Shown here piece after piece: positions 43,723-52,923 of a stretch of 64,000 nucleotides of DNA. The notes below the pieces were generated by a model, which was not told the origin of the DNA, searched no databases, and saw only the letters and a program-made list of their open reading frames with translations. The stretch comes from Parasediminibacterium sp051861445 (GTDB lineage: Bacteria; Bacteroidota; Bacteroidia; Chitinophagales; Chitinophagaceae), in contig JBHYCS010000004.1 of assembly GCA_051861445.1 (NCBI GenBank), positions 62,001 through 126,000 of the forward strand, written 5' to 3'. The translations under genes were made by a program, and so were the position numbers. Within the stretch, counting starts at the first letter, position 1. Every line of letters begins with the position of its first letter.

Positions 43723-44055
43723 ATGAATTGGAATCCACTCAACAGCGAAGAACAATTATCTGCCATTAAGCAGCAATCTTTTAATAAGCCACAGGTTATA
43801 TTTAAACACAGTACTCGCTGTAGTATTAGTAGTATGGCATTAAGTAGACTGGAAAGGTCAGAACAGCCGTTAGAAGTAGATTTTTATTTGCTAGATTTAA
43901 TTGCCTATCGATCTGTTTCAAATGCGGTAGCATCATTTTTCGATGTTCACCACGAATCTCCACAAGTAATACTCTTGAAAAATGGAGAATGTATTTACGA
44001 TGAAAGTCATTATTCAATTACTATGGATGAAATAGTAGCACAGATTGCCTTATAA
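43723..44055 (+). CDS. ytxJ: Bacillithiol-system redox-active protein YtxJ
   Basis: 110 aa, the usual size. Seen: thioredoxin-like fold with F-K-H-S-T-R-C33-S-I-S, a monothiol variant of the active site, and S-P-Q-V-I-L-L-K-N-G (about 81-90). Known: YtxJ (DUF2847) removes bacillithiol from proteins or assists that system. Its presence indicates that the organism uses bacillithiol. Preceded by the 39-aa lipoprotein. Confidence 0.9.
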   Translation: MNWNPLNSEEQLSAIKQQSFNKPQVIFKHSTRCSISSMALSRLERSEQPLEVDFYLLDLIAYRSVSNAVASFFDVHHESPQVILLKNGECIYDESHYSITMDEIVAQIAL

Positions 44056-44360
44056 ACTTAGAGCCTGTTTTATAAAATGTCCCAACTGTTTTAGATAATT
44101 TTTCATTGTAGAATAAAGGATGAGGTTATCAATTCATTTCTTTGCTATTTTACAGTATACTTAAATTATAATTTAGCTGTTAGGTGTTGTGAAAGCCGTA
44201 CTTTTAGTTGCGTAATAATTGAACTACGCTTAAGTGGGATTTTGTAATTAAGTGGAAAATTTATTAGGTTATATTGATGTTAGGACATTATAGTTTTGCC
44301 AAGATGATTAGGAAATAGAAATTTTATTATTGGTGAAGAATATCAACAATGGCAGAAAAA
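44056..44360. other. Non-coding stretch between ytxJ and the next terminator
   Basis: About 305 bp, AT-rich, no ORF longer than about 15 codons with a credible start, no RNA fold recognised. Confidence 0.5.
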
Positions 44361-44404
44361 AATACAAAAGCGAAATCATCATTCGATGATTTCGCTTTTG
44401 TATT
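44361..44404. terminator. Perfect 20-bp-stem bidirectional terminator
   Basis: Arms AATACAAAAGCGAAATCATC and complement around ATTC. It ends the minus-strand gene at 44421 and could also stop + transcripts from ytxJ. Confidence 0.85.
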
Positions 44405-44420
44405 AATAATACTTTTTTTA

Positions 44421-44882
44421 CTAAAGATTTAAATATTTAGATCCGCCTAAAGCTTTTAATTTTTGTTCTTCGTCAGCTATTTCGTTCTTTAATTTTTCTA
44501 TTTCGTTCACATGGTCTACTAAGTTATCTTGGGCTTTACGAGCTTTAAAGGCACTTTTTTCAGCTTTACGAGCAGATTTTTTGGCTGTTTTAGCTTTAGC
44601 CTTATCTTGATCGTCGTTTAAAAGGATTGTAGCGGCATCTTGATTGGTATTAGCAGCTACTAAAGATGTATTTGCTGAGCTTGTAACTTCATAATTCTTT
44701 TGAACACGTTCATTTTGATATTTGGCTAATTCTAATTTTTTATCATTAATTGAAATTGCAATTTTTAACATTTTATTGTTGTTAGACAATGTATTGATAG
44801 AGTCTGCAGAAACAACTTGAGCACTCAATACATTTGAAAACACAAGAACCCCAATTACCATTAATATACTATTTAAATTCAT
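44421..44882 (-). CDS. Secreted coiled-coil protein of unknown function
   Basis: 153 aa from the M-N-L-N-S-I-L start at 44882; the 18-codon extension upstream lacks a signal peptide. Seen: signal peptide about 1-22 (ending L-S-A-Q); mostly helical, with an alanine/lysine-rich stretch (A-K-A-K-T-A-K-K-S-A-R-K-A-E-K-S-A-F-K-A) and a C-terminal heptad region ending in G-G-S-K-Y-L-N-L. Unrecognised; likely periplasmic. Confidence 0.65.
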   Translation of the reverse strand: MNLNSILMVIGVLVFSNVLSAQVVSADSINTLSNNNKMLKIAISINDKKLELAKYQNERVQKNYEVTSSANTSLVAANTNQDAATILLNDDQDKAKAKTAKKSARKAEKSAFKARKAQDNLVDHVNEIEKLKNEIADEEQKLKALGGSKYLNL

Positions 44883-44936
44883 AATTTTTTGCAAGTTAGT
44901 TTTATAATTCAACTTGCTATTTAGTATACAAAGCAA

Positions 44937-45190
44937 AACCGTGCCACAAATAATAATTTATTTTATTCTATTTATAATTCTTCTTTAATAACTTTATATG
45001 TGAATTTAAAATAAGTAAGTACAGGTTTAATACTGAAATAGTTAATTGAATTAATATAGTATCTAGGGTTGGGTTAGGAAGAGTAATACAAACTGCAAAG
45101 AGTTTAGAATTACGTAATATAATAGTACTTAGGTATGATTTGTTTTATTGATTTAGTACATCTGAAATTGCAGACATCCCCTAAATTGAA
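44937..45190. other. Intergenic DNA upstream of the coiled-coil gene
   Basis: About 250 bp, AT-rich, containing the promoter of the minus-strand gene presumably; no element could be recognised. Confidence 0.45.
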
Positions 45191-45238
45191 AAAAATCACC
45201 AAGAATTTGGAATAAATTCCAAATTCTTGGTGATTTTT
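45191..45238 (-). terminator. Perfect 22-bp-stem terminator of the Spy-like pair
   Basis: Arms AAAAATCACCAAGAATTTGGAA and complement with a 4-base loop; 40 bp after the stop at 45279. Confidence 0.85.
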
Positions 45239-45278
45239 AAAATATTAAAAATTAAATCAGTAATTTTTTAATTACACA

Positions 45279-45677
45279 CTACTTTTTATTATTTGGTCTT
45301 GGTCCACCGCCTCCACCACGTTGTTGCATATTTTCATAAAAGTCGGTTACACTTTTTATTTCAGCATCTGTTAAACCAGCAGATTTCCATCTTGCTTTTC
45401 TAGCATCCATTAATTCTTTTATTTTAGTCTTTTTCTCATCATCAGATAAATTCTGATCCATTCTAATTTCACGTTGTTTTGGTTGAAATTCTCTAGAAAT
45501 AGCAACTACAGAATCTGCCTTAGCATCTGTAAGTTTCAATTCTTCTTTCATTCGTTGCTTTAGCATTTCCATCATTTGGCTACCTCTTTGTCCACCACCA
45601 CCTTGTGGAGGTTGTGCCATTGCAATTGTAAATAATGATGCTACCATCATTAGTGATAAAACGATTTTCTTTTTCAT
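45279..45677 (-). CDS. Spy/CpxP-like (LTXXQ-type) periplasmic protein
   Basis: 132 aa. Seen: signal peptide about 1-21 (ending A-M-A-Q); glycine-rich patch; helices E-E-L-K-L-T-D-A-K-A-D-S and D-Q-N-L-S-D-D-E-K-K-T-K-I-K-E-L with the pattern of CpxP/Spy small chaperones; glycine/proline-rich tail. Known relatives bind unfolded proteins in the periplasm. A second similar gene follows 45 bp upstream on the same strand, so they form a pair. Confidence 0.75.
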   Translation of the reverse strand: MKKKIVLSLMMVASLFTIAMAQPPQGGGGQRGSQMMEMLKQRMKEELKLTDAKADSVVAISREFQPKQREIRMDQNLSDDEKKTKIKELMDARKARWKSAGLTDAEIKSVTDFYENMQQRGGGGGPRPNNKK

Positions 45678-45722
45678 TGTATGTGTGTTAAGTGTTTGTT
45701 TAATTGTTAGGCAATGTATTGT

Positions 45723-46088
45723 TTATTGTTCTAATTTTTTATCATCTACCTTACTTTTTTTTGATAATTCGGTTAGTTTGGCTTTTTGCTCGGTAGTTAA
45801 AACTTCATTCAACTCTTTTCGATGTTGTTTTTTCAGCATTTTTAGTTTTTCTCGTTTTTGTTCCACTTGTATTGAGCTATCTTTTTCAATTAATTTTTCT
45901 TGTTTTCTAAAATTTGCATTCTGTTGTTTCACTTCCTTTTTTTGTTCGTCTGTAAGGTTTAATGCCGCTGCAATTTTAGGGTTATCAATTTTAGAAGTTC
46001 TAGTATTGGCAACTTTTTTCTGTGCATGTATGGTTACGCATACCACAAGCATGGTTAATAATGTGGTAAATATTTTCTTTTTCATCAT
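45723..46088 (-). CDS. Second Spy-like helical secreted protein
   Basis: 121 aa. Seen: signal peptide about 1-22 (ending I-H-A-Q); then A-L-N-L-T-D-E-Q-K-K-E-V-K-Q-Q-N and a long charged helix with L-N-E-V-L-T-T-E-Q-K-A-K-L. The LT-D-E-Q/LTTEQ pattern again fits the Spy/CpxP group. Two adjacent initiating Met codons exist at 46088 and 46085. It is upstream of, and probably transcribed with, the gene at 45279. Confidence 0.72.
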   Translation of the reverse strand: MMKKKIFTTLLTMLVVCVTIHAQKKVANTRTSKIDNPKIAAALNLTDEQKKEVKQQNANFRKQEKLIEKDSSIQVEQKREKLKMLKKQHRKELNEVLTTEQKAKLTELSKKSKVDDKKLEQ

Positions 46089-46243
46089 TTATCTTTTGTA
46101 TACTTAAAATAGACTTAATGCTACAGATTTGGTTTAATAGACGAACAAAAGATTTGTAGACTAAAGTATAATAAGCGTATTTGTTTACAATTGCTTTCCT
46201 TTAAATGTTTACAATTTACCTCATAACAGCATGATTGAATGGC

Positions 46244-46251
46244 TATATTTG
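46244..46251 (+). promoter_or_regulatory. TAnnTTTG -7 box for the Gfo/Idh gene
   Basis: TATATTTG ends 20 bp before the ATG at 46272; a -33 TTTG is not clear. Confidence 0.4.
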
Positions 46252-46271
46252 CCCCATAAATAAAAGCATGT

Positions 46272-47249
46272 ATGTTGAATGTTGGCATTTTTGGAGTAGG
46301 TCATTTGGGAAAATATCATTTAAATAATTGGAAAGAAATAGAGGGGGTAAAAATTGTAGGTTTTTTTGATCCAAATAATGATTTGGCGAAAGAAGTCGCA
46401 TCTCAATACAATATAAAAAGGTTTACAGATGAAGATAAATTATTTGATGCTTGTGACATTATAGATGTTGTTGTGCCAACAGATCGTCATTACGAAGTGT
46501 GTATGAGGGCATTACGAAAAGGTAAGCATGTGTTTGTTGAAAAACCTTTGGCAAATACCATGGAAGAAGCTAAAGACTTAGTAAACATGGCTAGAGAAGC
46601 CAATGTAAAAATGCAAGTTGGTCATGTAGAAAGATTTAACCCTGCATTTTTAGCCATTAAAAATGTACCCATTAATCCGATGTTTATTGAAGTACATCGT
46701 TTGGCACAATTTAACCCTAGAGGAACAGAAGTAAGTGTGATTCTCGATTTAATGATTCATGACATAGACATTGTTTTAAGCATTGTAAAAAGTGGCGTTA
46801 AAAATATTCATGCAAGTGGAGTTGCCGTGATGACTGATACACCTGATATTGCAAACGTTAGAATTGAGTTTAACAATGGTTGTGTAGCCAATCTTACAAG
46901 CAGTAGAATTAGCATGAAAAAAATGCGTAAGATGCGTTTGTTTCAGAAAGATGCATATATAGGAATTGATTTTTTAGATAAAAAAACAGAAATCATTAAG
47001 CTAAAACAAGCCAATGAAACCAATATTTTTTCGTTTGATTTAGAAACGCCTACAGGTACTAAAACCATTTCTGTAGCCAATCCTGAGGTTTCACAGGTAA
47101 ATGCCATTAAATTAGAGCTAGAATCTTTTGTACAAAGCATTGTTAATAATACCACTACGGTTGTAAGCGAAATAGATGGATTATTGGCAATGGAAGTTGC
47201 TCACCAAATCATTGAAAAAATAAATAGTGCCAATCGACTGGTAAAATAG
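46272..47249 (+). CDS. Gfo/Idh/MocA-family NAD(P)-dependent oxidoreductase
   Basis: 325 aa. Seen: N-terminal Rossmann G-V-G-H-L-G (8-13), V-E-K-P-L-A-N-T (the EKP motif near 89-96), and C-terminal catalytic D-L-M-I-H-D-I-D around 158-165. Known: oxidises or reduces sugars and sugar derivatives. It ends 5 bp before the sugar transferase, so both may be in one glycan pathway. Relatives in Bacteroidota have been placed near UDP-sugar or lipid A steps; the substrate is unclear. Confidence 0.88.
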   Translation: MLNVGIFGVGHLGKYHLNNWKEIEGVKIVGFFDPNNDLAKEVASQYNIKRFTDEDKLFDACDIIDVVVPTDRHYEVCMRALRKGKHVFVEKPLANTMEEAKDLVNMAREANVKMQVGHVERFNPAFLAIKNVPINPMFIEVHRLAQFNPRGTEVSVILDLMIHDIDIVLSIVKSGVKNIHASGVAVMTDTPDIANVRIEFNNGCVANLTSSRISMKKMRKMRLFQKDAYIGIDFLDKKTEIIKLKQANETNIFSFDLETPTGTKTISVANPEVSQVNAIKLELESFVQSIVNNTTTVVSEIDGLLAMEVAHQIIEKINSANRLVK

Positions 47250-47254
47250 TTTCT

Positions 47255-47827
47255 ATGCTTAAACGCCTATTCGATGTGCTAGCATCCTGCATTCTTTTAG
47301 TGATGTTATCTCCGTTTTTATTAATAATTGCTTGTATAACCGCCATTTCTACAAAAGGCAGCGTGATATACACACAAGAAAGAATTGGCTTGAATAGAAA
47401 ACCATTTATCATGTACAAATTTGTAAGCATGTATGCTGATGCCGAAAAAAATGGTCCTGCTTTATGGGTTTTACATGATGAAAGACAAACGAAATGGGGA
47501 GAATTGATGCGTAAAAGAAGATTAGATGAATTGCCACAGTTGTGGAATATTTTAAAAGGCGATATGAGTTTTGTAGGTGCAACCAGACCAGAACGCTTAT
47601 TTTATATACAACAAATTGTACAACAAAACGCCGATTATTGGAAGTTATTGCAACAAAAACCAGGACTAATTTCTTTAGGAATTATAGAATTTGGATATGC
47701 TTCTTCCGTAGAAGAAATGTTGCAAAGAATGAAATTTGATTTACAATACTTACAAAAAGTTTCTTGGAAATCTGATTTAGTAATTATTGCAAAGGCTGTA
47801 TACAAAGTGTTATTTGGAAAAGTATAG
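47255..47827 (+). CDS. Bacterial sugar transferase (undecaprenyl-phosphate sugar phosphotransferase type)
   Basis: 190 aa. Seen: single N-terminal membrane helix (about 7-30); then the catalytic domain with Q-E-R-I-G-L-N-R-K-P-F, R-L-D-E-L-P-Q-L-W-N-I-L-K-G-D-M-S-F-V-G (the family core; here followed by A-T-R-P-E-R rather than the commoner P-R-P). It transfers a sugar-phosphate from a nucleotide sugar to a polyprenyl phosphate, starting an extracellular glycan. Coupled to the Gfo/Idh gene. Confidence 0.9.
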   Translation: MLKRLFDVLASCILLVMLSPFLLIIACITAISTKGSVIYTQERIGLNRKPFIMYKFVSMYADAEKNGPALWVLHDERQTKWGELMRKRRLDELPQLWNILKGDMSFVGATRPERLFYIQQIVQQNADYWKLLQQKPGLISLGIIEFGYASSVEEMLQRMKFDLQYLQKVSWKSDLVIIAKAVYKVLFGKV

Positions 47828-47911
47828 TTTTGCTCTCATTCAATTTATCTCTTATCTTCAAAATAAGTTTTAAGCAGATTAATATCTTTTCATTCATAAA
47901 TCTAGTTTCAA

Positions 47912-50785
47912 GTGCGGTATTTTTTCTGTATTGTAATCGCTACTTTATTTTCTATTGATGATGCAAATGCCCAAAAAAAAAGTTATTGGCAACAGCAAGT
48001 AAATTGTACCATACAAGCTCAATTAGATGATGTAACACACAGCATCGACGGATTTGAACAAATACAATATACCAATCGTTCACCAGATACACTTACATTT
48101 ATTTGGTTTCATCTTTGGCCAAATGCATATAAAAACGATAGAACAGCATTTAGCGAACAATTGTTAAAAAACGGAAGAACTGATTTTTATTTTTCTGCAG
48201 ATAGCAGTAAAGGTTATATCAGTAATTTGAGTTTTACAGTTAACAATCATTTAGCTAAAACAGAACCACATCAACAGCATATTGATATTGTAAAACTATT
48301 ACTTCCTAAACCTGTTTTGCCCAATGAAACAATCGTAATTACTACGCCTTTTCATGTACAATTGCCTCTAATTTTTTCTAGAAGTGGACATTTAGCACAA
48401 AGCTATCAAGTTGCACAATGGTTTCCCAAGCCTGCTGTTTACGACCAAAATGGTTGGCACGAAATGCCATACTTAGATCAAGGAGAATTTTACAGCGAAT
48501 TTGGAAATTATGATGTTACAATTACTGTTCCTGAAAATTATTGGGTAGCTGCTACAGGTGTTTTACAAACAAAAGAAGAATTGGTATTGTTACAACAAAC
48601 CGTTTTACAACAGCCCATATTACAAAAAAGCTATTTACAATATCAGCAAGCACTCAAAATAAAACAATCGAAGCAAATTATACATCCTGAGTATTTAGCT
48701 CCTGCTTCTAGTCAACGCTTAAAAACATTGAGATTTACGCAAAACAATACCCATGATTTTGCTTGGTTTGCTAGTAAACAATTTATAGTGGCTACAGACA
48801 GTATTCGACTACAACAAAAGCAAGTAGATGTATTTGTGTTCTATTATCCTTGGCAAATAAAAGAATGGGAAAAAGCAACTCAATACACCAAATCAGCACT
48901 TGCTTTTTATGATGAAAAAGTGGGTAATTATCCTTATCAAACCGCTACTGTAGTTGCAGGTGCTTCTGTTATTGGTAGTAGTGGAATGGAGTATCCTTCA
49001 ATAACATTAATTACAACACAAGAAGGAGGAAAAAACTTAGATCTTACCATTGCTCATGAAATTGGGCATAATTGGTTTTATGGTGCATTGGCAAGCAATG
49101 AAAGAGCTTTTGCTTGGATGGATGAAGGGATGAATTCTTTTTATGAAAAATGGTATGAAAGAGAAAAATATCCACCACTTTTCAGCAAAGCCAACAACTT
49201 TCATTTTTTGCAAAAAAAAATACCGAATGATATTGATTTGATTTTTGTAAAAACGATTGAAAAGTTGGGTAAAGCTCAGGCAATTCAAACGTCTAGTGAG
49301 GTTTTTTCGAATAATAATTATGGCTTATTTGCCTATACAAAAGCTGCTCATTGGATGCAAGATTTACAATCGTTTACTGGTATCGACTCATTTAACTTAT
49401 GCATAAAAAAATACTATCAGCAGTGGCAGTTTAAACATCCTAATCCAACTGATTTTAAAGAGATAGTGCAAATACACACTAGTAAAAATGTAGATAGCAT
49501 ATTTTCTTTATTGAATAACCCTTATTCTACTATTAGAACAGTAAGCTCTAAAAAAGTAAAACCTGTTTTTTTATTCAATGTACAAAATACAGATTCGTTC
49601 AATTATGTTTCATTGGCTCCATTAGTTGGCATGAATAAATACGATGGATTGATGGTTGGTGGAATAATACATAATTACCAATTACCACTCAATAAGTTTC
49701 AGTTTATTGTTGCTCCAATGTTTGCCACTAATAGCAAGCAACTCAATCTTTTTTCAAGAGCATCGTACAATGTTTATAAACCAAAATATTGGCTATCTAT
49801 TAGCAATAGTTTTTCTTCATTTACCATCAATCAGTTTACGCCAAACGAAGCAGCTACATTGTATTTAGGCGTAAAAAAAATGGTGCCTTCTGTAAAGCTT
49901 ACTTTTTATAACAAAGAACATGGAAGCAGCGAAAAGTTAAGTATGCAGTTGAGAAGTTTTTTGTTAAAAGAAGAGCAACTGCAATTTTCTACCATTACAA
50001 CACCAACAGATACTTTTGATGTTGTAGGAAAAAATGCAGTAAATACCGCAATTCATCAATTGAATATTCAATGGAGTAATGATCGGGTTTTGTATCCTTA
50101 CCTTTTAAAGGTAACCATTGATAAAGGTAAAAACTTTGTACGTACAGCTTTAACAGGAAATTATTTTCTCAATTATTCATCAGGAAAGGGTGGGGTTGAT
50201 GTTCGTTTTTTTGCGGGAAAGTTTTTTTATACAACAGCAAAAACGTTTGTAAGTGCCTATGAAACGTCTAGGTATCATTTAAATATGACAGGTGCAAATG
50301 GCAATGAAGATTACACGTATAGCGATTATTTTTTTGCTAGAAATGCATTTGATGGTTTTGCTAGCCAACAAATTATGCAACGTGATGGTTTCTTCAAAGT
50401 AAGAACAGATTTATACAGCAGTAAAGTTGGAAAAACAGATAATTGGTTAATGGCATTAAACGTAAGTGGTGATATTCCTGATCAATACAATCCATTAAAA
50501 GTGCTTCCATTTAAAATTCCTTTAAAATACTTTTTTGATATTGGTACACATGCTGAATCTTGGCAAGAAAATGCTGCTAGCAGTAAATTTTTATACGATG
50601 CAGGTATTGAAGTTTCTTTATTGAAAGAAATGTTACACATTTATTTCCCTATTTTAAGCAGTAAGGTGTTTAGAGATTATAACAAATCTGTTTTGGGTGA
50701 AAATAGATTTTGGAAAACTGTATCTTTTAGTGTAAACCTTCAACAACTTCGTTTAACAAAAATCAGTAGAGATATTCCACTATAA
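47912..50785 (+). CDS. M1-family zinc metallopeptidase
   Basis: 957 aa from a GTG start that precedes a good signal peptide (about 1-20, ending A-N-A-Q). Seen: zinc motif H382-E-I-G-H386 with the third ligand E405 in D-E-G-M-N; and the M1 G-S-S-G-M-E-Y substrate motif near 352-358. The C-terminal ~400 residues are strand-rich and unlike the usual helical M1 tail. Known: exported M1-type peptidases of this length occur in Bacteroidota. The stop is directly followed by the ATG of the next gene. Confidence 0.88.
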   Translation: MRYFFCIVIATLFSIDDANAQKKSYWQQQVNCTIQAQLDDVTHSIDGFEQIQYTNRSPDTLTFIWFHLWPNAYKNDRTAFSEQLLKNGRTDFYFSADSSKGYISNLSFTVNNHLAKTEPHQQHIDIVKLLLPKPVLPNETIVITTPFHVQLPLIFSRSGHLAQSYQVAQWFPKPAVYDQNGWHEMPYLDQGEFYSEFGNYDVTITVPENYWVAATGVLQTKEELVLLQQTVLQQPILQKSYLQYQQALKIKQSKQIIHPEYLAPASSQRLKTLRFTQNNTHDFAWFASKQFIVATDSIRLQQKQVDVFVFYYPWQIKEWEKATQYTKSALAFYDEKVGNYPYQTATVVAGASVIGSSGMEYPSITLITTQEGGKNLDLTIAHEIGHNWFYGALASNERAFAWMDEGMNSFYEKWYEREKYPPLFSKANNFHFLQKKIPNDIDLIFVKTIEKLGKAQAIQTSSEVFSNNNYGLFAYTKAAHWMQDLQSFTGIDSFNLCIKKYYQQWQFKHPNPTDFKEIVQIHTSKNVDSIFSLLNNPYSTIRTVSSKKVKPVFLFNVQNTDSFNYVSLAPLVGMNKYDGLMVGGIIHNYQLPLNKFQFIVAPMFATNSKQLNLFSRASYNVYKPKYWLSISNSFSSFTINQFTPNEAATLYLGVKKMVPSVKLTFYNKEHGSSEKLSMQLRSFLLKEEQLQFSTITTPTDTFDVVGKNAVNTAIHQLNIQWSNDRVLYPYLLKVTIDKGKNFVRTALTGNYFLNYSSGKGGVDVRFFAGKFFYTTAKTFVSAYETSRYHLNMTGANGNEDYTYSDYFFARNAFDGFASQQIMQRDGFFKVRTDLYSSKVGKTDNWLMALNVSGDIPDQYNPLKVLPFKIPLKYFFDIGTHAESWQENAASSKFLYDAGIEVSLLKEMLHIYFPILSSKVFRDYNKSVLGENRFWKTVSFSVNLQQLRLTKISRDIPL

Positions 50786-51676
50786 ATGAAGCCATTAAGC
50801 ACTATAGTTTTACCATCTGCACAAATAGATTTGCAAAAATGGGATGCTTGTGTGGCATCATCATCGCACCAAAATGTGTTTATGTATAGCTTTAGTTTAA
50901 ATGCTTTATGCGAAAATTGGAGTGGTATTATTTGGGGAGATTATGAAGCTGTTTTGCCTTTGCCTTGGCGTAAAAAATGGGGTTTGAAATATATGTATCA
51001 AGTGCCTTTTATGGCTTCGCTTTCAGTAATGCAGCAACTTAATTTCTCGATTGATATACCTGCTTTACAACAATTGCTACGTAAGCATTTTCGCTTTTTA
51101 CATATTGATATTCAAAATATTTTTTTTGAAAATTGGGCAGTTAGAAAAAGGGTAAATTTTTATTTACCATTAAACAGTTCTTACACAGAAATTTCAAGCA
51201 ATTATACCAATGAGTGCACTAAAAATTTGCGTAAAGCAATCAATAGAGGATGTACACTCAAGCGTATTTACAGCACCGAAACAGTATTTACTTTATACCA
51301 AAATGCGTATGGAAGTTTACAACAGCAACATATAAATAACAATTACACTGCCGCAATTACTTTTGCAAAAGAAGCCATGCAACAGAATAAGGCATCTGTA
51401 TGGCAGGTTACCCAAAACAACAGTAATGAACCCATTTTTGCAGCTATTGTTTTACACGATAAAAATAGATACTATTATTGGTTAGGTGCACCAACAGAAA
51501 ATGGACGGTATTGTAGAGCTACTTATTTTTTTATTGATGAAATGATAAAGATGCATTGCCAAACTAATACCATATTTGATTTTGAAGGTTCTGATATAGA
51601 AAATGTAGCACACTTTTACCAGCAGTTTTCACCAAAATCTGAATATTATTTTGAAGTTAAAAAGTTTCTTTTTTGA
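50786..51676 (+). CDS. FemAB/GNAT-like acyltransferase of unknown substrate
   Basis: 296 aa, no firm family. Seen: strand-helix pattern of two tandem GNAT-like lobes, with N-L-R-K-A-I-N-R-G (about 147-155), typical of FemAB-like proteins, and a C-terminal Y-Y-Y-W-L-G-A-P...D-F-E-G-S-D. No signal peptide. It begins right after the M1 stop with no gap, suggesting coupling. The acyl donor and acceptor cannot be read from the sequence. Confidence 0.6.
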   Translation: MKPLSTIVLPSAQIDLQKWDACVASSSHQNVFMYSFSLNALCENWSGIIWGDYEAVLPLPWRKKWGLKYMYQVPFMASLSVMQQLNFSIDIPALQQLLRKHFRFLHIDIQNIFFENWAVRKRVNFYLPLNSSYTEISSNYTNECTKNLRKAINRGCTLKRIYSTETVFTLYQNAYGSLQQQHINNNYTAAITFAKEAMQQNKASVWQVTQNNSNEPIFAAIVLHDKNRYYYWLGAPTENGRYCRATYFFIDEMIKMHCQTNTIFDFEGSDIENVAHFYQQFSPKSEYYFEVKKFLF

Positions 51677-51681
51677 AGAAT

Positions 51682-52365
51682 TTAGCTATTAGATACTTCT
51701 CTTTCTTCTAAAATTTTCTCAGCAATCATTAAATCAATTGGTCTCGTTATTTTAATATTGTTGTAGCATCCTTCAACTAAATAAATAGATTTTCCTGCAT
51801 GTTCTACCACACTTGCTTCGTCGGTAAATAATTCGTTATACGGTTGTTCAAAAGCAGGTAATAATAAGTTACTCACAAAGGTTTGTGGCGTTTGAATAAT
51901 TCGAACCTTATTACGGTCGGCAATTTCAGACTGTTCATCGTCTTTCATCATTCTTATGCTATCGGTTGCTGTTACGGCAGGAATGGCAGAGCCTTTTAAA
52001 AAAGCTTGTTTATAGCAACGTTTTATAACATCTATACTTACCAAACATCGTACAGCATCGTGTACAAATACAATACTATCTTTTGCAACGAATTGTAAAC
52101 CATTTTTTACCGATTCAAATCTTGTTGCTCCACCTTCTACCAATTGAATCGATTTATCAGGAAAAGATGCTTGTAATGCTTCACCTTCTTTCCAATGGGC
52201 TTTTGGTAGCACAATGATTAAATGAATATTATCAAGGGCATTTAAGAACGCATAAATAGAATGCCATAAAATGGTTTTACCTTTTAATAGCAAAAATTGT
52301 TTTGGAATTTCTGTGCCCATTCTTATGCCTGAACCACCTGCTACAATTACACCAAATTTTTTCAT
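51682..52365 (-). CDS. ispD: 2-C-methyl-D-erythritol 4-phosphate cytidylyltransferase
   Basis: 227 aa, third step of the MEP isoprenoid pathway (CTP plus MEP). Seen: V-A-G-G-S-G-I-R-M-G-T-E-I-P-K-Q-F-L (8-25), the CTP-binding loop; V-H-D-A-V-R-C-L (about 100-107); and T-D-E-A-S-V-V-E near 181-188. Full length. No other mep genes nearby. Confidence 0.95.
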   Translation of the reverse strand: MKKFGVIVAGGSGIRMGTEIPKQFLLLKGKTILWHSIYAFLNALDNIHLIIVLPKAHWKEGEALQASFPDKSIQLVEGGATRFESVKNGLQFVAKDSIVFVHDAVRCLVSIDVIKRCYKQAFLKGSAIPAVTATDSIRMMKDDEQSEIADRNKVRIIQTPQTFVSNLLLPAFEQPYNELFTDEASVVEHAGKSIYLVEGCYNNIKITRPIDLMIAEKILEEREVSNS

Positions 52366-52387
52366 ACTTATTCTTCTATAAGGTTTT

Positions 52388-52870
52388 TTATTTCTGTTGA
52401 ATTAATGATTCCATTACAAAATAAACAGCCGGGCAGAAACTTGCATTTTTTAATGTAATGTTTGGTCGTTTTAAAAGAACATCTTCGTTTGTATACGGAA
52501 AACGGCTACAATCGCTTGGGCGTTGTTCATAAATACTACAAAAATTATCGCTACCTAAAAAGGGGCATGGTTGAGATTTTACTACATAATCTCCATCGTT
52601 GTCTAAAAATAAATACGTGTCTATAAAAGCACTTTCTTTCATTTTTAAATGCTTGCTAATGCGTTTTATATCGGGTGTTTTAAAACGTGGAGAATAGTTT
52701 TTGCAGCAAGCTGCACATTGCAAACAATCTATTTTTTCAAAGGCTTTTTCGTGTAAATCTGGTAATTGTTTTAGTGCCTTTTTTTTATCACTTTTTTGTA
52801 AAAAATATTTGTATTGCTTGCTATGTTCTTCACTTTTCTTTTCCCAATTATCTAATGTTGGTTCATTCAT
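52388..52870 (-). CDS. YkgJ-family cysteine-cluster protein
   Basis: 160 aa from the M-N-E-P-T start at 52870; the longer frame to 52933 has no support. Seen: C-L-Q-C-A-A-C-C (about 48-55), then C-P-F-L-G...C-S-I-Y-E-Q-R-P-S-D-C-S-R-F-P-Y and a final Cys, the YkgJ/Fe-S cluster pattern with the R-P-x-x-C motif. Known: proposed zinc or iron-chelating cluster; function undefined. Divergent from the sterol-desaturase gene. Confidence 0.88.
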   Translation of the reverse strand: MNEPTLDNWEKKSEEHSKQYKYFLQKSDKKKALKQLPDLHEKAFEKIDCLQCAACCKNYSPRFKTPDIKRISKHLKMKESAFIDTYLFLDNDGDYVVKSQPCPFLGSDNFCSIYEQRPSDCSRFPYTNEDVLLKRPNITLKNASFCPAVYFVMESLIQQK

Positions 52871-52923
52871 TTTTTTATATATAAACACAATAATACAATA
52901 AGTAGTTGCTATTTTTACGCAAT

